DNA from: Patescibacteria group bacterium UBA6899
GTDB lineage: Bacteria; Patescibacteriota; Minisyncoccia; Phycocordibacterales; UBA6899
Assembly (NCBI GenBank): GCA_002451235.1
Contig: DKBN01000050.1
Coordinates: forward strand, 1 to 18,591
Length of the DNA stretch: 18,591 nucleotides
Direction: 5' to 3'
The notes beneath the pieces were generated by a model. The model did no database searches and had not been told where the DNA came from. It saw nothing but the letters and a program-made list of their open reading frames with translations. This document shows positions 7,258-13,373 of the stretch, one piece after another. Position numbers and translations under genes: made by a program. Every line of letters begins with the position of its first letter. Positions within the stretch are counted from its first letter, which is position 1.

Positions 7258-7719
7258 ATGTGTATGAAACGTCCGTCCGATATCTTAAAAACTCCCTGGT
7301 CTGTCGCAATTTCGGTTGCCCTTTTGATAGCGGTCGGATATGCCCTCGGCGCCGCCTTCGCCCCCGAGAAGGTCGTTGTGCGGCAGGGTACAGCAGAGAA
7401 CCCAGCAGCAGAATCGTCGGTCAATCTCATGCTCGATTACGGCAACGGCATCGTCCGCACCTGGAACACTGTAACGTGGCACGAATCGATGTCGGCCCTT
7501 GACCTCCTCGAAGAGGTTGCGGGAACGAAAGTCATCAGCACCGAAAAAGAGACCATCGATGGTAAGGACCTGCTAAGATCGGTCGACGGCATAGCGAACG
7601 ATCCAAAAGAAGGACGACGTTGGCAATTCTGGGTGAATAACGTTTACGAACCGCGGGTCATCAGTAAGACGTATCTGAAACCCGGCGATATCATCGTCGT
7701 CTCGTACGCGAAAGAGTAG
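7258..7719 (+). CDS. Anchored DUF4430 domain protein
   Basis: A 153-aa protein with an N-terminal transmembrane helix (about residues 14-33) and one extracytoplasmic domain (about residues 54-153). The pattern VNLMLDYGNG, then SALDLLEEVAG, then a VDGIANDPKEGRRWQFWVN block and the closing LKPGDIIVVSY match DUF4430, the beta-grasp domain related to the transcobalamin C-terminal domain. Alternative in-frame ATGs are at 7258 and 7264. It starts 6 nt after the Gmad2-GerMN gene and is probably the last gene of the uppP operon. Ligand and function are unknown; substrate or surface-ligand binding is a plausible guess. Confidence 0.8.
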   Translation: MCMKRPSDILKTPWSVAISVALLIAVGYALGAAFAPEKVVVRQGTAENPAAESSVNLMLDYGNGIVRTWNTVTWHESMSALDLLEEVAGTKVISTEKETIDGKDLLRSVDGIANDPKEGRRWQFWVNNVYEPRVISKTYLKPGDIIVVSYAKE

Positions 7720-7746
7720 TGGAGTGGCGTTTTTCTTCGCTCCCGC

Positions 7747-7752
7747 TATAAT
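7747..7752 (+). promoter_or_regulatory. tRNA-Arg -10 box
   Basis: A perfect TATAAT lies 8 nt before the mature 5' end of the tRNA. The same GCTATAATCC context occurs on the minus strand upstream of the second cyclophilin gene (around 14346-14351). Confidence 0.65.
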
Positions 7753-7760
7753 CCGAAGCA

Positions 7761-7832
7761 CTCCTCGTCGTTCAATGGATAGGATGCCTCCCTCCGAAGG
7801 AGGCGATGCAGGTTCGATTCCTGCCGAGGGGA
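7761..7832 (+). tRNA. tRNA-Arg (anticodon CCG)
   Basis: The 72-nt cloverleaf is complete. Acceptor arm CTCCTCG pairs with CGAGGGG (one G-U), the D arm is GTTC/GGAT, and the anticodon stem CCTCC/GGAGG encloses loop CTCCGAA with anticodon CCG. The T arm GCAGG/CCTGC encloses TTCGATT, and the discriminator is A. The CCA end is not encoded (ATT follows), so a CCA-adding enzyme is required. The gene lies at the left border of the AT-richer patch. Confidence 0.95.
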
Positions 7833-7865
7833 TTACTGAGCAATTCCCACAAGATACAAGGCAAG

Positions 7866-7896
7866 ATGCAGTACAAGGGCAGCCCTTGTACTGCAT
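7866..7896. repeat. Perfect 15-bp inverted repeat
   Basis: The arms (7866-7880 and 7882-7896; ATGCAGTACAAGGGC and its complement) are perfect around a single central base. It sits 33 nt downstream of the tRNA. There is no T-run after it, so it is not a standard terminator. A related imperfect direct repeat (CAAGAT plus a CAAGG-like element) precedes it at about 7848-7865. It could be a tRNA processing or termination hairpin, or the footprint of a mobile repeat. Confidence 0.8.
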
Positions 7897-7924
7897 ATGA
7901 TAGCTTTGTTGGGACTGTTCGTGC

Positions 7925-7954
7925 AAAAGAAACAGCCGCAAATTTATTGCGGCT
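7925..7954 (-). terminator. Intrinsic terminator of the minus-strand hypothetical gene
   Basis: On the minus strand, AGCCGCAA and TTGCGGCT (7934-7941 / 7947-7954) form a stem with a 5-nt loop, followed by GTTTCTTTT. It lies 18 bp beyond the stop of the 7973-8329 gene and supports that gene being real. Confidence 0.8.
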
Positions 7955-7972
7955 GCGCACTGTATATGAGGA

Positions 7973-8329
7973 TCAACTGCACAACCTTGCCAACTGATGG
8001 GATGCTTCCATGTGTTTACGAGAGTACAACCCGATCTCTCGCAACAATTGAGCGGTGAATAGCCCAGCGACCCTACCTGACTCTTCCAACATATAGAAAT
8101 GGAACTTTAACACGATGACCGTATTCGGAATCCCGTCATGGGGGATCGACAATTTTGTTTCCACTTCGAACTCGTCATAGGTCTCATTCAACACCTTGAT
8201 CCCTGACCATTCGACCAGGTCTTTGATCTTTGGCGGGAGTTTTTTCCACTCTTCCGCGATCTCCGAAGTGACTACGAGCGCATTTTGGAAAAGTTTTTCT
8301 TGCGTCGGTAGCATGCACGTGATCTTCAT
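7973..8329 (-). CDS. Hypothetical protein
   Basis: A protein of about 118 aa that I do not recognise. The start at 8329 is preferred because AGAAAGG, a Shine-Dalgarno-like sequence, lies 6 nt upstream. In-frame ATGs at 8362 and 8368 have nothing comparable. The sequence looks like a small alpha/beta fold: KITCMLPT, then a helix (SEIAEEWKKLPPKIKDLVE), then strands (EFEVETKLSI, TVIVLKFHFYML) and a final helix. There is no signal peptide or membrane segment. It is divergent from the PrmC-like gene and is followed by a clear terminator. Confidence 0.65.
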   Translation of the reverse strand: MKITCMLPTQEKLFQNALVVTSEIAEEWKKLPPKIKDLVEWSGIKVLNETYDEFEVETKLSIPHDGIPNTVIVLKFHFYMLEESGRVAGLFTAQLLREIGLYSRKHMEASHQLARLCS

Positions 8330-8450
8330 ACAGAACCTTTCTGCGCCCCAAAGCGCTTTCATTTCCACCCCGACGTTGGAATGGATAAAACTAACACTAC
8401 ACCGACTCGGGCAAGAGGCAAGTGATGCCTGAAATATCGTTTTGTGCTAC

Positions 8451-8456
8451 AAGGAG
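8451..8456 (+). promoter_or_regulatory. Shine-Dalgarno that decides the start of the PrmC-like gene
   Basis: AAGGAG lies 5 nt before the ATG at 8462, which selects this start over the in-frame ATG at 8444. Strong sites of this kind are absent from most genes outside this patch. Confidence 0.8.
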
Positions 8457-8461
8457 CTGCA

Positions 8462-9253
8462 ATGAGTATAAAGAATGACCGACTAAAGAAAGAGGCAGCT
8501 TGGCTACTCAAGGAAAAATATGGCGGAATCCCAAATGCAGCGTATGAACAAGACCTTAAACGTCTGCGCCAAGGGGAACCCTTGGCGTACGTGATCGGCT
8601 GGGTGGATTTTCTCGGTGCTCGGATCGAACTCGATTCACTGCCTCTCATCCCCCGGCCCGAAACGGAGTGGTGGGTAGAACAAGCGATAGGAGAGATCCG
8701 CGAACGGGAGAGTGCCAGGCAGCTTCGAATCCTTGATATCTATGCGGGCTCTGGGTGTATCGGCATCGCGCTTCTCAAGCATTTTCCAGATTCATACGTC
8801 GATTTCGGAGAGGTAGACGCGAAACACCTTGACCAGATCCGAATGAATTGCGAGATAAATGGGATCTTGTCTGAGAGATATCGGGTCATCCAAACTGATG
8901 GTTTTTCGAACATCACGCAAACGTACGACCACATCTTCGCTAACCCACCATATATTGATCCCGCCCTCAACAACGTCGGTCGCTCCGTAAATACGTTCGA
9001 GCCGCACTTGGCACTCTACGCTAAAGATGGGGGTCTTGAACATGTCCTTCGGCTCCTCTCTAAGGGGGCGGCGTGTCTTTCCCCCTCTGGTTCTCTCTAC
9101 TTAGAATTCTCTCCCGAGCAGGCAGAGCGGATAGAGACCGAAGCGAGACTGTCCGGCTGGACATGCGACATTCGTTCCGATCAATATGGAAAATTCCGCT
9201 GGGATAAATTTTCCCGGCAGAATCTGAACGGCGCCTCATCAAGGGCTACGTGA
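8462..9253 (+). CDS. prmC: PrmC/HemK-family glutamine N5-methyltransferase
   Basis: A 263-aa SAM-dependent methyltransferase. PrmC methylates the Gln of the GGQ motif in peptide release factors, which raises termination efficiency. The N-terminal helical domain ends in GEPLAYVIGWVDFLG, the usual release-factor-contact segment. LIPRPETE follows, then SAM motif I as LDIYAGSGCIGIAL, and the catalytic NPPYI motif with the downstream EP-x-x-AL and DGGLE landmarks. There is no release-factor gene next to it. It lies in an AT-richer patch with strong Shine-Dalgarno sites, so horizontal acquisition is possible. A related protein-glutamine methyltransferase such as PrmB is less likely given the N-terminal domain. 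Confidence 0.88.
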   Translation: MSIKNDRLKKEAAWLLKEKYGGIPNAAYEQDLKRLRQGEPLAYVIGWVDFLGARIELDSLPLIPRPETEWWVEQAIGEIRERESARQLRILDIYAGSGCIGIALLKHFPDSYVDFGEVDAKHLDQIRMNCEINGILSERYRVIQTDGFSNITQTYDHIFANPPYIDPALNNVGRSVNTFEPHLALYAKDGGLEHVLRLLSKGAACLSPSGSLYLEFSPEQAERIETEARLSGWTCDIRSDQYGKFRWDKFSRQNLNGASSRAT

Positions 9254-9288
9254 TATGTTACACTGCGTTCGGATGCTAAAGTCCTTTC

Positions 9289-9294
9289 AAGGAG
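9289..9294 (+). promoter_or_regulatory. Shine-Dalgarno of the 104-aa hypothetical gene, with upstream -10 box
   Basis: AAGGAG lies 6 nt before the ATG at 9301. A possible -10 box TACACT (9259-9264) would give a leader of about 30 nt. Confidence 0.6.
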
Positions 9295-9300
9295 AACATC

Positions 9301-9615
9301 ATGAGCAGCATGAAGATGGCCGTTGGCTTTGACTGCGCGCGTCGCGGAGTGACAACGTATAGCATTACCCCTGTTTCACCCACCAGTCGGCAGCCGAAAA
9401 ACGGTTGGATAGCAAGCAAAGAGCGAGAACACCTCAAGAAACTTGCACCAAAGATCGAGCGGGTGGCGCGAAAAGAACTCGGTACCTATTTTCTTCAGCT
9501 TGAGAACGTTAACAACTTGTTTCTTCTTCTTAATGTGAGGTCGGGTACGCGTACGGCGAAGCATTTCACACTCCGCTCTCTACTCGGGTGGATTGAGCTC
9601 TGTGGCGCAAAGTGA
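9301..9615 (+). CDS. Hypothetical protein
   Basis: A 104-aa protein that I do not recognise. It is basic in the middle (KEREHLKKLAPKIERVARKEL) with a hydrophobic strand-like stretch (NNLFLLLNV) and no signal peptide. A strong Shine-Dalgarno, its own possible promoter and a strong terminator 21 nt after the stop support it as a real single-gene unit. Base composition is lower in G+C than the window's core genes (22 of 60 bases in 9481-9540). Confidence 0.65.
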   Translation: MSSMKMAVGFDCARRGVTTYSITPVSPTSRQPKNGWIASKEREHLKKLAPKIERVARKELGTYFLQLENVNNLFLLLNVRSGTRTAKHFTLRSLLGWIELCGAK

Positions 9616-9636
9616 TGTGTCGGAATTCACCCCCAC

Positions 9637-9666
9637 AGGGTCGCAACATTGTGCGACCCTTTTTTC
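9637..9666 (+). terminator. Intrinsic terminator after the 104-aa hypothetical gene
   Basis: AGGGTCGCA (9637-9645) pairs perfectly with TGCGACCCT (9652-9660) across a 6-nt loop and runs into TTTTTTC. Beyond it, 9667-9761 holds no evident gene, only two small hairpins (GTCTC/GAGAC at about 9713-9725 and GAGG/CCTC at about 9735-9747). Confidence 0.9.
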
Positions 9667-9761
9667 TTTGTATTTACACTACCTGTACATACTCTCAGTG
9701 TGTTAATGGAAGTCTCTTGTGAGACGATTAGTACGAGGGGCAACCTCTCCGAAGTGCAAGA

Positions 9762-9839
9762 TCAACGGTACCGCGCGTTCGCGGACTTTCCCGAACGCTT
9801 TGTCTTCTTCTTCCGCGCTACCTTTTGTTTTTTGTTCAT
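9762..9839 (-). CDS. Leaderless 25-aa highly basic microprotein
   Basis: ATG at 9839 to TGA at 9764-9762 encodes 25 residues. Twelve are Lys or Arg, in the pattern MNKKQKVARKKKTKR followed by SGKSANARYR. Support comes from a very good promoter: TTGAGT, 17-bp spacer, TATACT, and exactly 6 nt to the ATG, the window's typical start geometry. The -35 overlaps the last codons of the upstream methyltransferase gene. The composition suggests RNA or ribosome binding, as for very small ribosomal proteins, but it does not match bL34, bL36 or bTHX as I know them. It is below usual gene-finding cut-offs. Confidence 0.6.
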   Translation of the reverse strand: MNKKQKVARKKKTKRSGKSANARYR

Positions 9840-9845
9840 AATCAA

Positions 9846-9874
9846 AGTATACAGAATTACGCCCGCAAACTCAA
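9846..9874 (-). promoter_or_regulatory. Promoter of the basic microprotein gene
   Basis: On the minus strand the -35 is TTGAGT (9869-9874), the spacer is 17 bp, and the -10 is TATACT (9846-9851). Transcription is predicted to start at or next to the ATG at 9839. The -35 lies inside the 3' end of the methyltransferase gene. Confidence 0.7.
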
Positions 9875-11134
9875 CACGAGGAGCGATTCAAGGTGCGGTG
9901 TATAGGGATAAAAATCATATCCGCGGATAAATTCAACTTCATAGTGCTCCCGAAGAGTCGAATAATCCCGCGCTTGTGTCTCCGGATTGCAGGAAAGGTA
10001 GATGATCTTCTTGGGAGTGCTTCCCAAGATGGCCTGAATGAGCTTGGGGTGAAGCCCTGCATGCGGAGGGTCAACAATGAGCACGGTGTCTTTCCCCAAA
10101 AGTCCGTCGGGGAGTCTCTCCGCCGGGTGCGCGATCGAGTGATAATTCGAGATGCAGTTCTTGTGCGCGTTTAGCTGTGCGAATGCCGCCATCGAATCTG
10201 AGATCTCCGCTCCGACAACTTGTTTCGCCTTCCTTGCGATAGAAATACCGATCGTCCCTACCCCGCCATAGAGATCAAGAACGTTGTCCATTGGGTCGAT
10301 ATGCTCTTTGATCTCCATGAGGGCATGAGCGAACATAGGGATATTGTTCTGGAAAAATCCGTCCCATAGATATTCGAAATGAACGCCATCGAGCGTCTCC
10401 GCGAGCGTCTCGATGCCGTATCGTTCGAGCACCTCAGAGGCGAGTGACGCCGGAGAGAGCGGGTCGGAATAGACGAGTACCATTCCCGTGACGCCGATCC
10501 CCTCCAGATGGAGTTCTTTGCGCTCACGAGTCGTAACATAGATGCATGCGAGTACACCGCCGTTCGTCTTGCTCTCACGAACGATGATGCTCTTGATCTC
10601 TGTCCCCATATATCTGGCGCGCTCGAGCGCTTTGAGCGTATCTATCGCAGCCCGATTCATCTGATCGCTCGCAAGCATGCATCCATCGGGAAGAGGGACG
10701 AATTTCCCCCACCTACCACGCTCGTGGAACGCGAGCGCGAGCTTCCCGTCTGCCTCCGTCACCGAATATTCGATCTTTGTGCGATAGCGGGACAACTGTT
10801 CTGCGGGTACGAAGGATGGCTTTGGCAGATCGTCGTAATACCCGTATAGCTCTTGAAGAAGCGCGAATTTCTGAGCCGCTTGCCATGGATACGTGGCGAT
10901 CTGCCACGGGCTACAAGAGAGGAAATGCGATTCGTGCGGAAGAACGCGCGCGGGCGAAGCCTTGATCAGTTCTTTGAGCTCGCCGACAAATATTCCCTTG
11001 CGCTTTCTCAGTTCGACGATACCGGTTTCTCCGGGAAGCATGCCATATACACGCACCTTCTTCCCGTTATGGATCGCCTCACCCGCCCCGTCGTGGGCAA
11101 TGCGATCGATCGTGATGGTTGTAACGCGCTCCAT
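9857..11134 (-). CDS. TrmA/RlmD-family RNA uracil-5 methyltransferase
   Basis: A 425-aa class I SAM methyltransferase that forms 5-methyluridine in rRNA or tRNA. The N-terminal TRAM RNA-binding domain (about residues 1-60) includes IDRIAHDGAGEA. The catalytic domain shows SAM motif I LDLYGGVGTIGISIA, DPPHAGL, the catalytic-Cys motif YLSCNPETQARD, and the closing FYPYTPHLESLLVL. Of the four Cys that bind the [4Fe-4S] cluster in RlmD, only one remains in the CSPWQ region, plus a possible one in LPDGCML, so the cluster is probably absent. The start follows a TACGCT box by 6 nt. Whether the substrate is 23S rRNA or tRNA cannot be decided from sequence alone. Confidence 0.9.
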   Translation of the reverse strand: MERVTTITIDRIAHDGAGEAIHNGKKVRVYGMLPGETGIVELRKRKGIFVGELKELIKASPARVLPHESHFLSCSPWQIATYPWQAAQKFALLQELYGYYDDLPKPSFVPAEQLSRYRTKIEYSVTEADGKLALAFHERGRWGKFVPLPDGCMLASDQMNRAAIDTLKALERARYMGTEIKSIIVRESKTNGGVLACIYVTTRERKELHLEGIGVTGMVLVYSDPLSPASLASEVLERYGIETLAETLDGVHFEYLWDGFFQNNIPMFAHALMEIKEHIDPMDNVLDLYGGVGTIGISIARKAKQVVGAEISDSMAAFAQLNAHKNCISNYHSIAHPAERLPDGLLGKDTVLIVDPPHAGLHPKLIQAILGSTPKKIIYLSCNPETQARDYSTLREHYEVEFIRGYDFYPYTPHLESLLVLSLRA

Positions 11135-11140
11135 CCCCTA

Positions 11141-11146
11141 AGCGTA
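11141..11146 (-). promoter_or_regulatory. Methyltransferase -10 box, leaderless type
   Basis: TACGCT on the minus strand lies 6 nt before the ATG at 11134. The same hexamer serves pspC at 13446-13451. Confidence 0.5.
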
Positions 11147-11166
11147 CCAAAACGCGGGCAGCGCGC

Positions 11167-11172
11167 TATACT
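11167..11172 (+). promoter_or_regulatory. Nuclease -10 box, leaderless type
   Basis: TATACT lies 6 nt before the ATG at 11179. It is divergent from the methyltransferase promoter within a 44-bp intergenic gap. No convincing -35. Confidence 0.6.
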
Positions 11173-11178
11173 CACCAT

Positions 11179-11724
11179 ATGGACAGAAAACGGATGTTCA
11201 TATCTCTCGTCCCGCTTCTCTTGGGGATCGCGGTCGGCTTTCATCTCATAGAGGGGGGTGACGCGGGGATGATCGAACATGTGCTTAGAGAAATGCTGGG
11301 TGGAAACATCCCGGTGATCTCCCAAACCGCGAGTTCGACTGCCAGCGTTGCAAGGGTGATCGATGGCGATACGATCGTCCTCGATAACGGTATGCATGTG
11401 CGCTATATCGGTGTCAACACTCCGGAATTGGCACGTGATGGAAACAAGACAGAATGCTATTCGAATGAGGCGAAAAGAAAGAATGAGGAATTCGTTAATG
11501 GAAAAGTGGTCACCCTTTTCTCCGACAAGGAGGACAAGGATAAATACGGCAGGTTACTTCGTTTCGTTTATGCGGATGGGATATTCGTCAACAAAGCGTT
11601 GATCGAGGAGGGGTACGGCACCCGCGTGTATTTCGCCCCCAATGATGGATACCAGGACGAATTGCGCGCCGCGGAGCGAAAGGCGCGCGACAACATGTTT
11701 GGACTCTGGAGCAAATGCAGGTGA
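11179..11724 (+). CDS. Membrane-anchored or secreted thermonuclease (SNase family)
   Basis: A 181-aa protein. An N-terminal hydrophobic segment (about residues 7-25) targets it to the membrane or outside. The SNase domain (about residues 55-181) carries VIDGDTIVLDNG, the RYIGVNTPE active-site segment with catalytic Arg and Glu, and the DKYGRLLRFVY motif with the second catalytic Arg. It cleaves DNA and RNA with Ca2+ outside the cytoplasm. In CPR bacteria such nucleases fit salvage of nucleotides from the environment or host. The stop codon overlaps the T-tract of the opposite-strand terminator. Confidence 0.92.
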   Translation: MDRKRMFISLVPLLLGIAVGFHLIEGGDAGMIEHVLREMLGGNIPVISQTASSTASVARVIDGDTIVLDNGMHVRYIGVNTPELARDGNKTECYSNEAKRKNEEFVNGKVVTLFSDKEDKDKYGRLLRFVYADGIFVNKALIEEGYGTRVYFAPNDGYQDELRAAERKARDNMFGLWSKCR

Positions 11725-11755
11725 AAAAACAAACACGCCGCGAAATGCGGCGCGT
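11724..11755 (-). terminator. Intrinsic terminator of the small minus-strand membrane gene
   Basis: On the minus strand, ACGCGCCGC and GCGGCGTGT (11747-11755 / 11733-11741) pair across ATTTC with one G-U, then run into TTTGTTTTTT. A second perfect 8-bp hairpin TGTCATCT/AGATGACA (11761-11778) overlaps the preceding stop codon. Confidence 0.85.
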
Positions 11756-11762
11756 ATGCATG

Positions 11763-11918
11763 TCATCTTGAGATGACAGAATCTATGGTCGTGAGCGCAT
11801 GGCCCGCGACGTCAAAGAACTGAACGAGCGTCCCCTCGAGGCCAGAGAGCACGTCTGGCATGGCAAGCTTGAGGATCACAATGGCGATCCCCATGCCGAT
11901 GGCGCGAAATACTGGCAT
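11763..11918 (-). CDS. Small hydrophobic protein
   Basis: A protein of about 51 aa starting at the ATG at 11918, with one hydrophobic helix (IGMGIAIVILKLAMPDVL) followed by an amphipathic, partly hydrophobic tail (LVQFFDVAGHALTTIDSV). An in-frame ATG at 11966 would add 16 residues without membrane character. Neither start has a clear Shine-Dalgarno or the 6-nt -10 arrangement. The main support is the protein-like sequence and the strong terminator immediately downstream. It is probably a small membrane protein of unknown function. Confidence 0.5.
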   Translation of the reverse strand: MPVFRAIGMGIAIVILKLAMPDVLSGLEGTLVQFFDVAGHALTTIDSVISR

Positions 11919-11989
11919 ACTCTCGTCAGCTGAGAGAGGAATTGCTCCGTGTTCGACGCACGGCATGGATCGCTAATGTGGACCCGCTC

Positions 11990-12030
11990 CCCTCTCTCGC
12001 TCTCCGTCCTAGGCGGGAAGCGAGAGAGGG
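11990..12030. repeat. 12-bp perfect inverted repeat
   Basis: CCCTCTCTCGCT (11990-12001) and its complement (12019-12030) enclose a 17-nt loop that can pair internally (CCG/CGG). It lies between the coiled-coil gene and the small membrane gene on the minus strand. It may be a leader or attenuator hairpin or a terminator without a T-run. Stretch 12031-12086 shows only a weak GTGA/TCAC hairpin followed by a T-run (minus strand), a possible weak terminator of the coiled-coil gene. Confidence 0.65.
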
Positions 12031-12086
12031 ACAAGCGACGAAGAGAACCGGTGCTACTTTAGACAACCAAAAAAGAACGTGATAGG

Positions 12087-13358
12087 TCACCCGAGGTCGC
12101 GGATCTTGCGTTCGATCTCGACCTGCTTCGCTTCTGCTTTCGCCAAACGGTCCGCAATATCCTGATACTGCACCTCGATCAAAGCGATCTCGTCCTCGGC
12201 CTTCCAACGCGCCGCTTCCGTCTCGTGCCGCTCTTTTTCGAGTTGGTAGCGCTTCTGCGCAAGATCGCGAAGTTCGGCGGCACTCCGCGCCCCGACCTCG
12301 AGCTCCCCGACCTTCCCTGTTTGCGCTTCGAGACTCGTTTCCTTTTGCCCGAGAGATAGCAAGAGTTCTTTGATGCGTTCTCGCTCAGCGCCGAGTTTCG
12401 CCGATTGCTCTTCGACGCTTTTGCGCGTCTGCGTCGCTTCTTCGAGCGTCTTTTTGAGCTCCCGCTTCTTCCCCTCCGCTTCCAGGGTGTCGATCCGTTT
12501 ATGAAGGAGCGCTTCCTCCTTGTCGAGTTCGGCATACGCCGTCTCGTTCTTCGCGATAGCATCCGCGACCGCTTCCAAACGTTCGCGGCATTTCACGAGC
12601 CGGAGTTCGATCTGGTAGCGTTCTTCAACGATCTCCCAGCGGTCTGCCTCGTTGGCACGTCGCTCCGCCACCGTCTGGGCGGCATGTTCGCTTCGCTCGA
12701 CATTGCCGAGCCGTACGTCAATCTCATCTTGCTCTTGTTTGATGGGATCAAGCTCGTCCTCGATCGCTTTTCGCTCGCGCACCAGTTGCGATGTGCGCTC
12801 CTCCAATCGCTTTCGTTCGACTGTGACCTTCTCGATATCTCGTTCCGCTGCTGCGACCAGATCCGCGACGGACGGCTCAGGCGTTCCCAATTCTCCGACA
12901 TCGTTGTGTGGGGTCGCGGCCGATGCGTCTCCTACGGTCACAGTTTCTCCCCCAATGAAATCGTCGAGGTGCCCTCCCGCTTCGATGACATTCGATGGAG
13001 AGGTGGGAGACTGAGACACAGCACGCGAGGTGAGCGGCCGTATCGGGACCGTGTCTTCTGTTGAAGCATCAGCTTGAAGAAATGCTTGCGCGGGATCGTC
13101 TTGAATCCCCGAAACAGTGAGATCGGCAAGGGAAGACGATGCGTCCGCGACGGCCTCCGGGGCGAGCGATACCTCCTCCCCTTCGTCCGCGACAAGGACG
13201 TGTGTTCCTCCCCCGCCACCATTCGGCGACTGTGGGATGTTCATACCACCGAAACGAGCGGCGTCGTGCGTCGGTGTACGGAGTCCGGGAACCGTCTGTG
13301 TCCCCTTCTGTTGTGTGATGTCCGTTGGGCGCAATGTTGATCCTTGGTCTGGTGGCAT
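12087..13358 (-). CDS. Long coiled-coil protein with low-complexity N-terminus
   Basis: A 423-aa protein that I do not recognise. Residues 1 to about 160 are rich in Thr, Ser, Pro, Gly and acidic residues and look disordered. From about 165 to the end it is almost unbroken coiled coil, rich in Glu, Lys, Arg, Ala and Leu (for example VTVERKRLEERTSQLVRERK). Two Trp-containing segments about 145 residues apart (near 240 and 384; RWEIVEERYQIE and RWKAEDEIALIE) suggest an internal duplication. No signal peptide or membrane helix is seen. The ATG at 13358 is preferred over 13406 because a TATACT box (13374-13379) would place the transcript start between them. A scaffold or filament role in the cytoplasm is possible. 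Confidence 0.75.
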   Translation of the reverse strand: MPPDQGSTLRPTDITQQKGTQTVPGLRTPTHDAARFGGMNIPQSPNGGGGGTHVLVADEGEEVSLAPEAVADASSSLADLTVSGIQDDPAQAFLQADASTEDTVPIRPLTSRAVSQSPTSPSNVIEAGGHLDDFIGGETVTVGDASAATPHNDVGELGTPEPSVADLVAAAERDIEKVTVERKRLEERTSQLVRERKAIEDELDPIKQEQDEIDVRLGNVERSEHAAQTVAERRANEADRWEIVEERYQIELRLVKCRERLEAVADAIAKNETAYAELDKEEALLHKRIDTLEAEGKKRELKKTLEEATQTRKSVEEQSAKLGAERERIKELLLSLGQKETSLEAQTGKVGELEVGARSAAELRDLAQKRYQLEKERHETEAARWKAEDEIALIEVQYQDIADRLAKAEAKQVEIERKIRDLG

Positions 13359-13373
13359 ATAATGATATCGAAC

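Noticed and set aside
7806..7997. Plus-strand open frame over the tRNA 3' half and palindrome, with an internal 43-codon ATG start at 7866
   Set aside because: It begins inside the tRNA, runs through the palindrome and the opposite-strand terminator, and overlaps the end of the 7973-8329 gene. The MQYKG start arises from the palindrome itself and also appears on the other strand.
7761..9666. Integrated element with tRNA attachment repeats
   Set aside because: No integrase gene and no duplicate of the tRNA 3' end could be found in the window, so only a composition-based patch is claimed.
9781..9800. Minus-strand GGGAAAGTCC resembling the P4 region of RNase P RNA
   Set aside because: RNase P RNA needs about 300-400 nt with a second conserved region and closing helices. 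The non-coding space here is far too small and the match lies inside the microprotein frame.
9697..9813. Possible structured small RNA on the plus strand (three hairpins, then a pyrimidine-rich tail)
   Set aside because: The third hairpin (GCGTTCG/CGAACGC) is within the minus-strand microprotein gene and the upstream promoter-like sequence is weak. It matches no 5S, SRP, 6S or tmRNA pattern that I could recognise.
9649..9930. Plus-strand 93-codon open frame
   Set aside because: It starts inside the terminator at 9637-9666, is antisense to both the microprotein and the 3' end of the methyltransferase gene, has no ribosome-binding site or suitable promoter, and its Phe-rich sequence is the reverse of the Lys-rich microprotein codons.
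12405..13064. Plus-strand 219-codon open frame opposite the coiled-coil gene
   Set aside because: It is the antisense of a Glu/Lys/Arg-rich coiled coil, giving the expected Phe/Leu/Arg-rich artefact, with no promoter or start signal.
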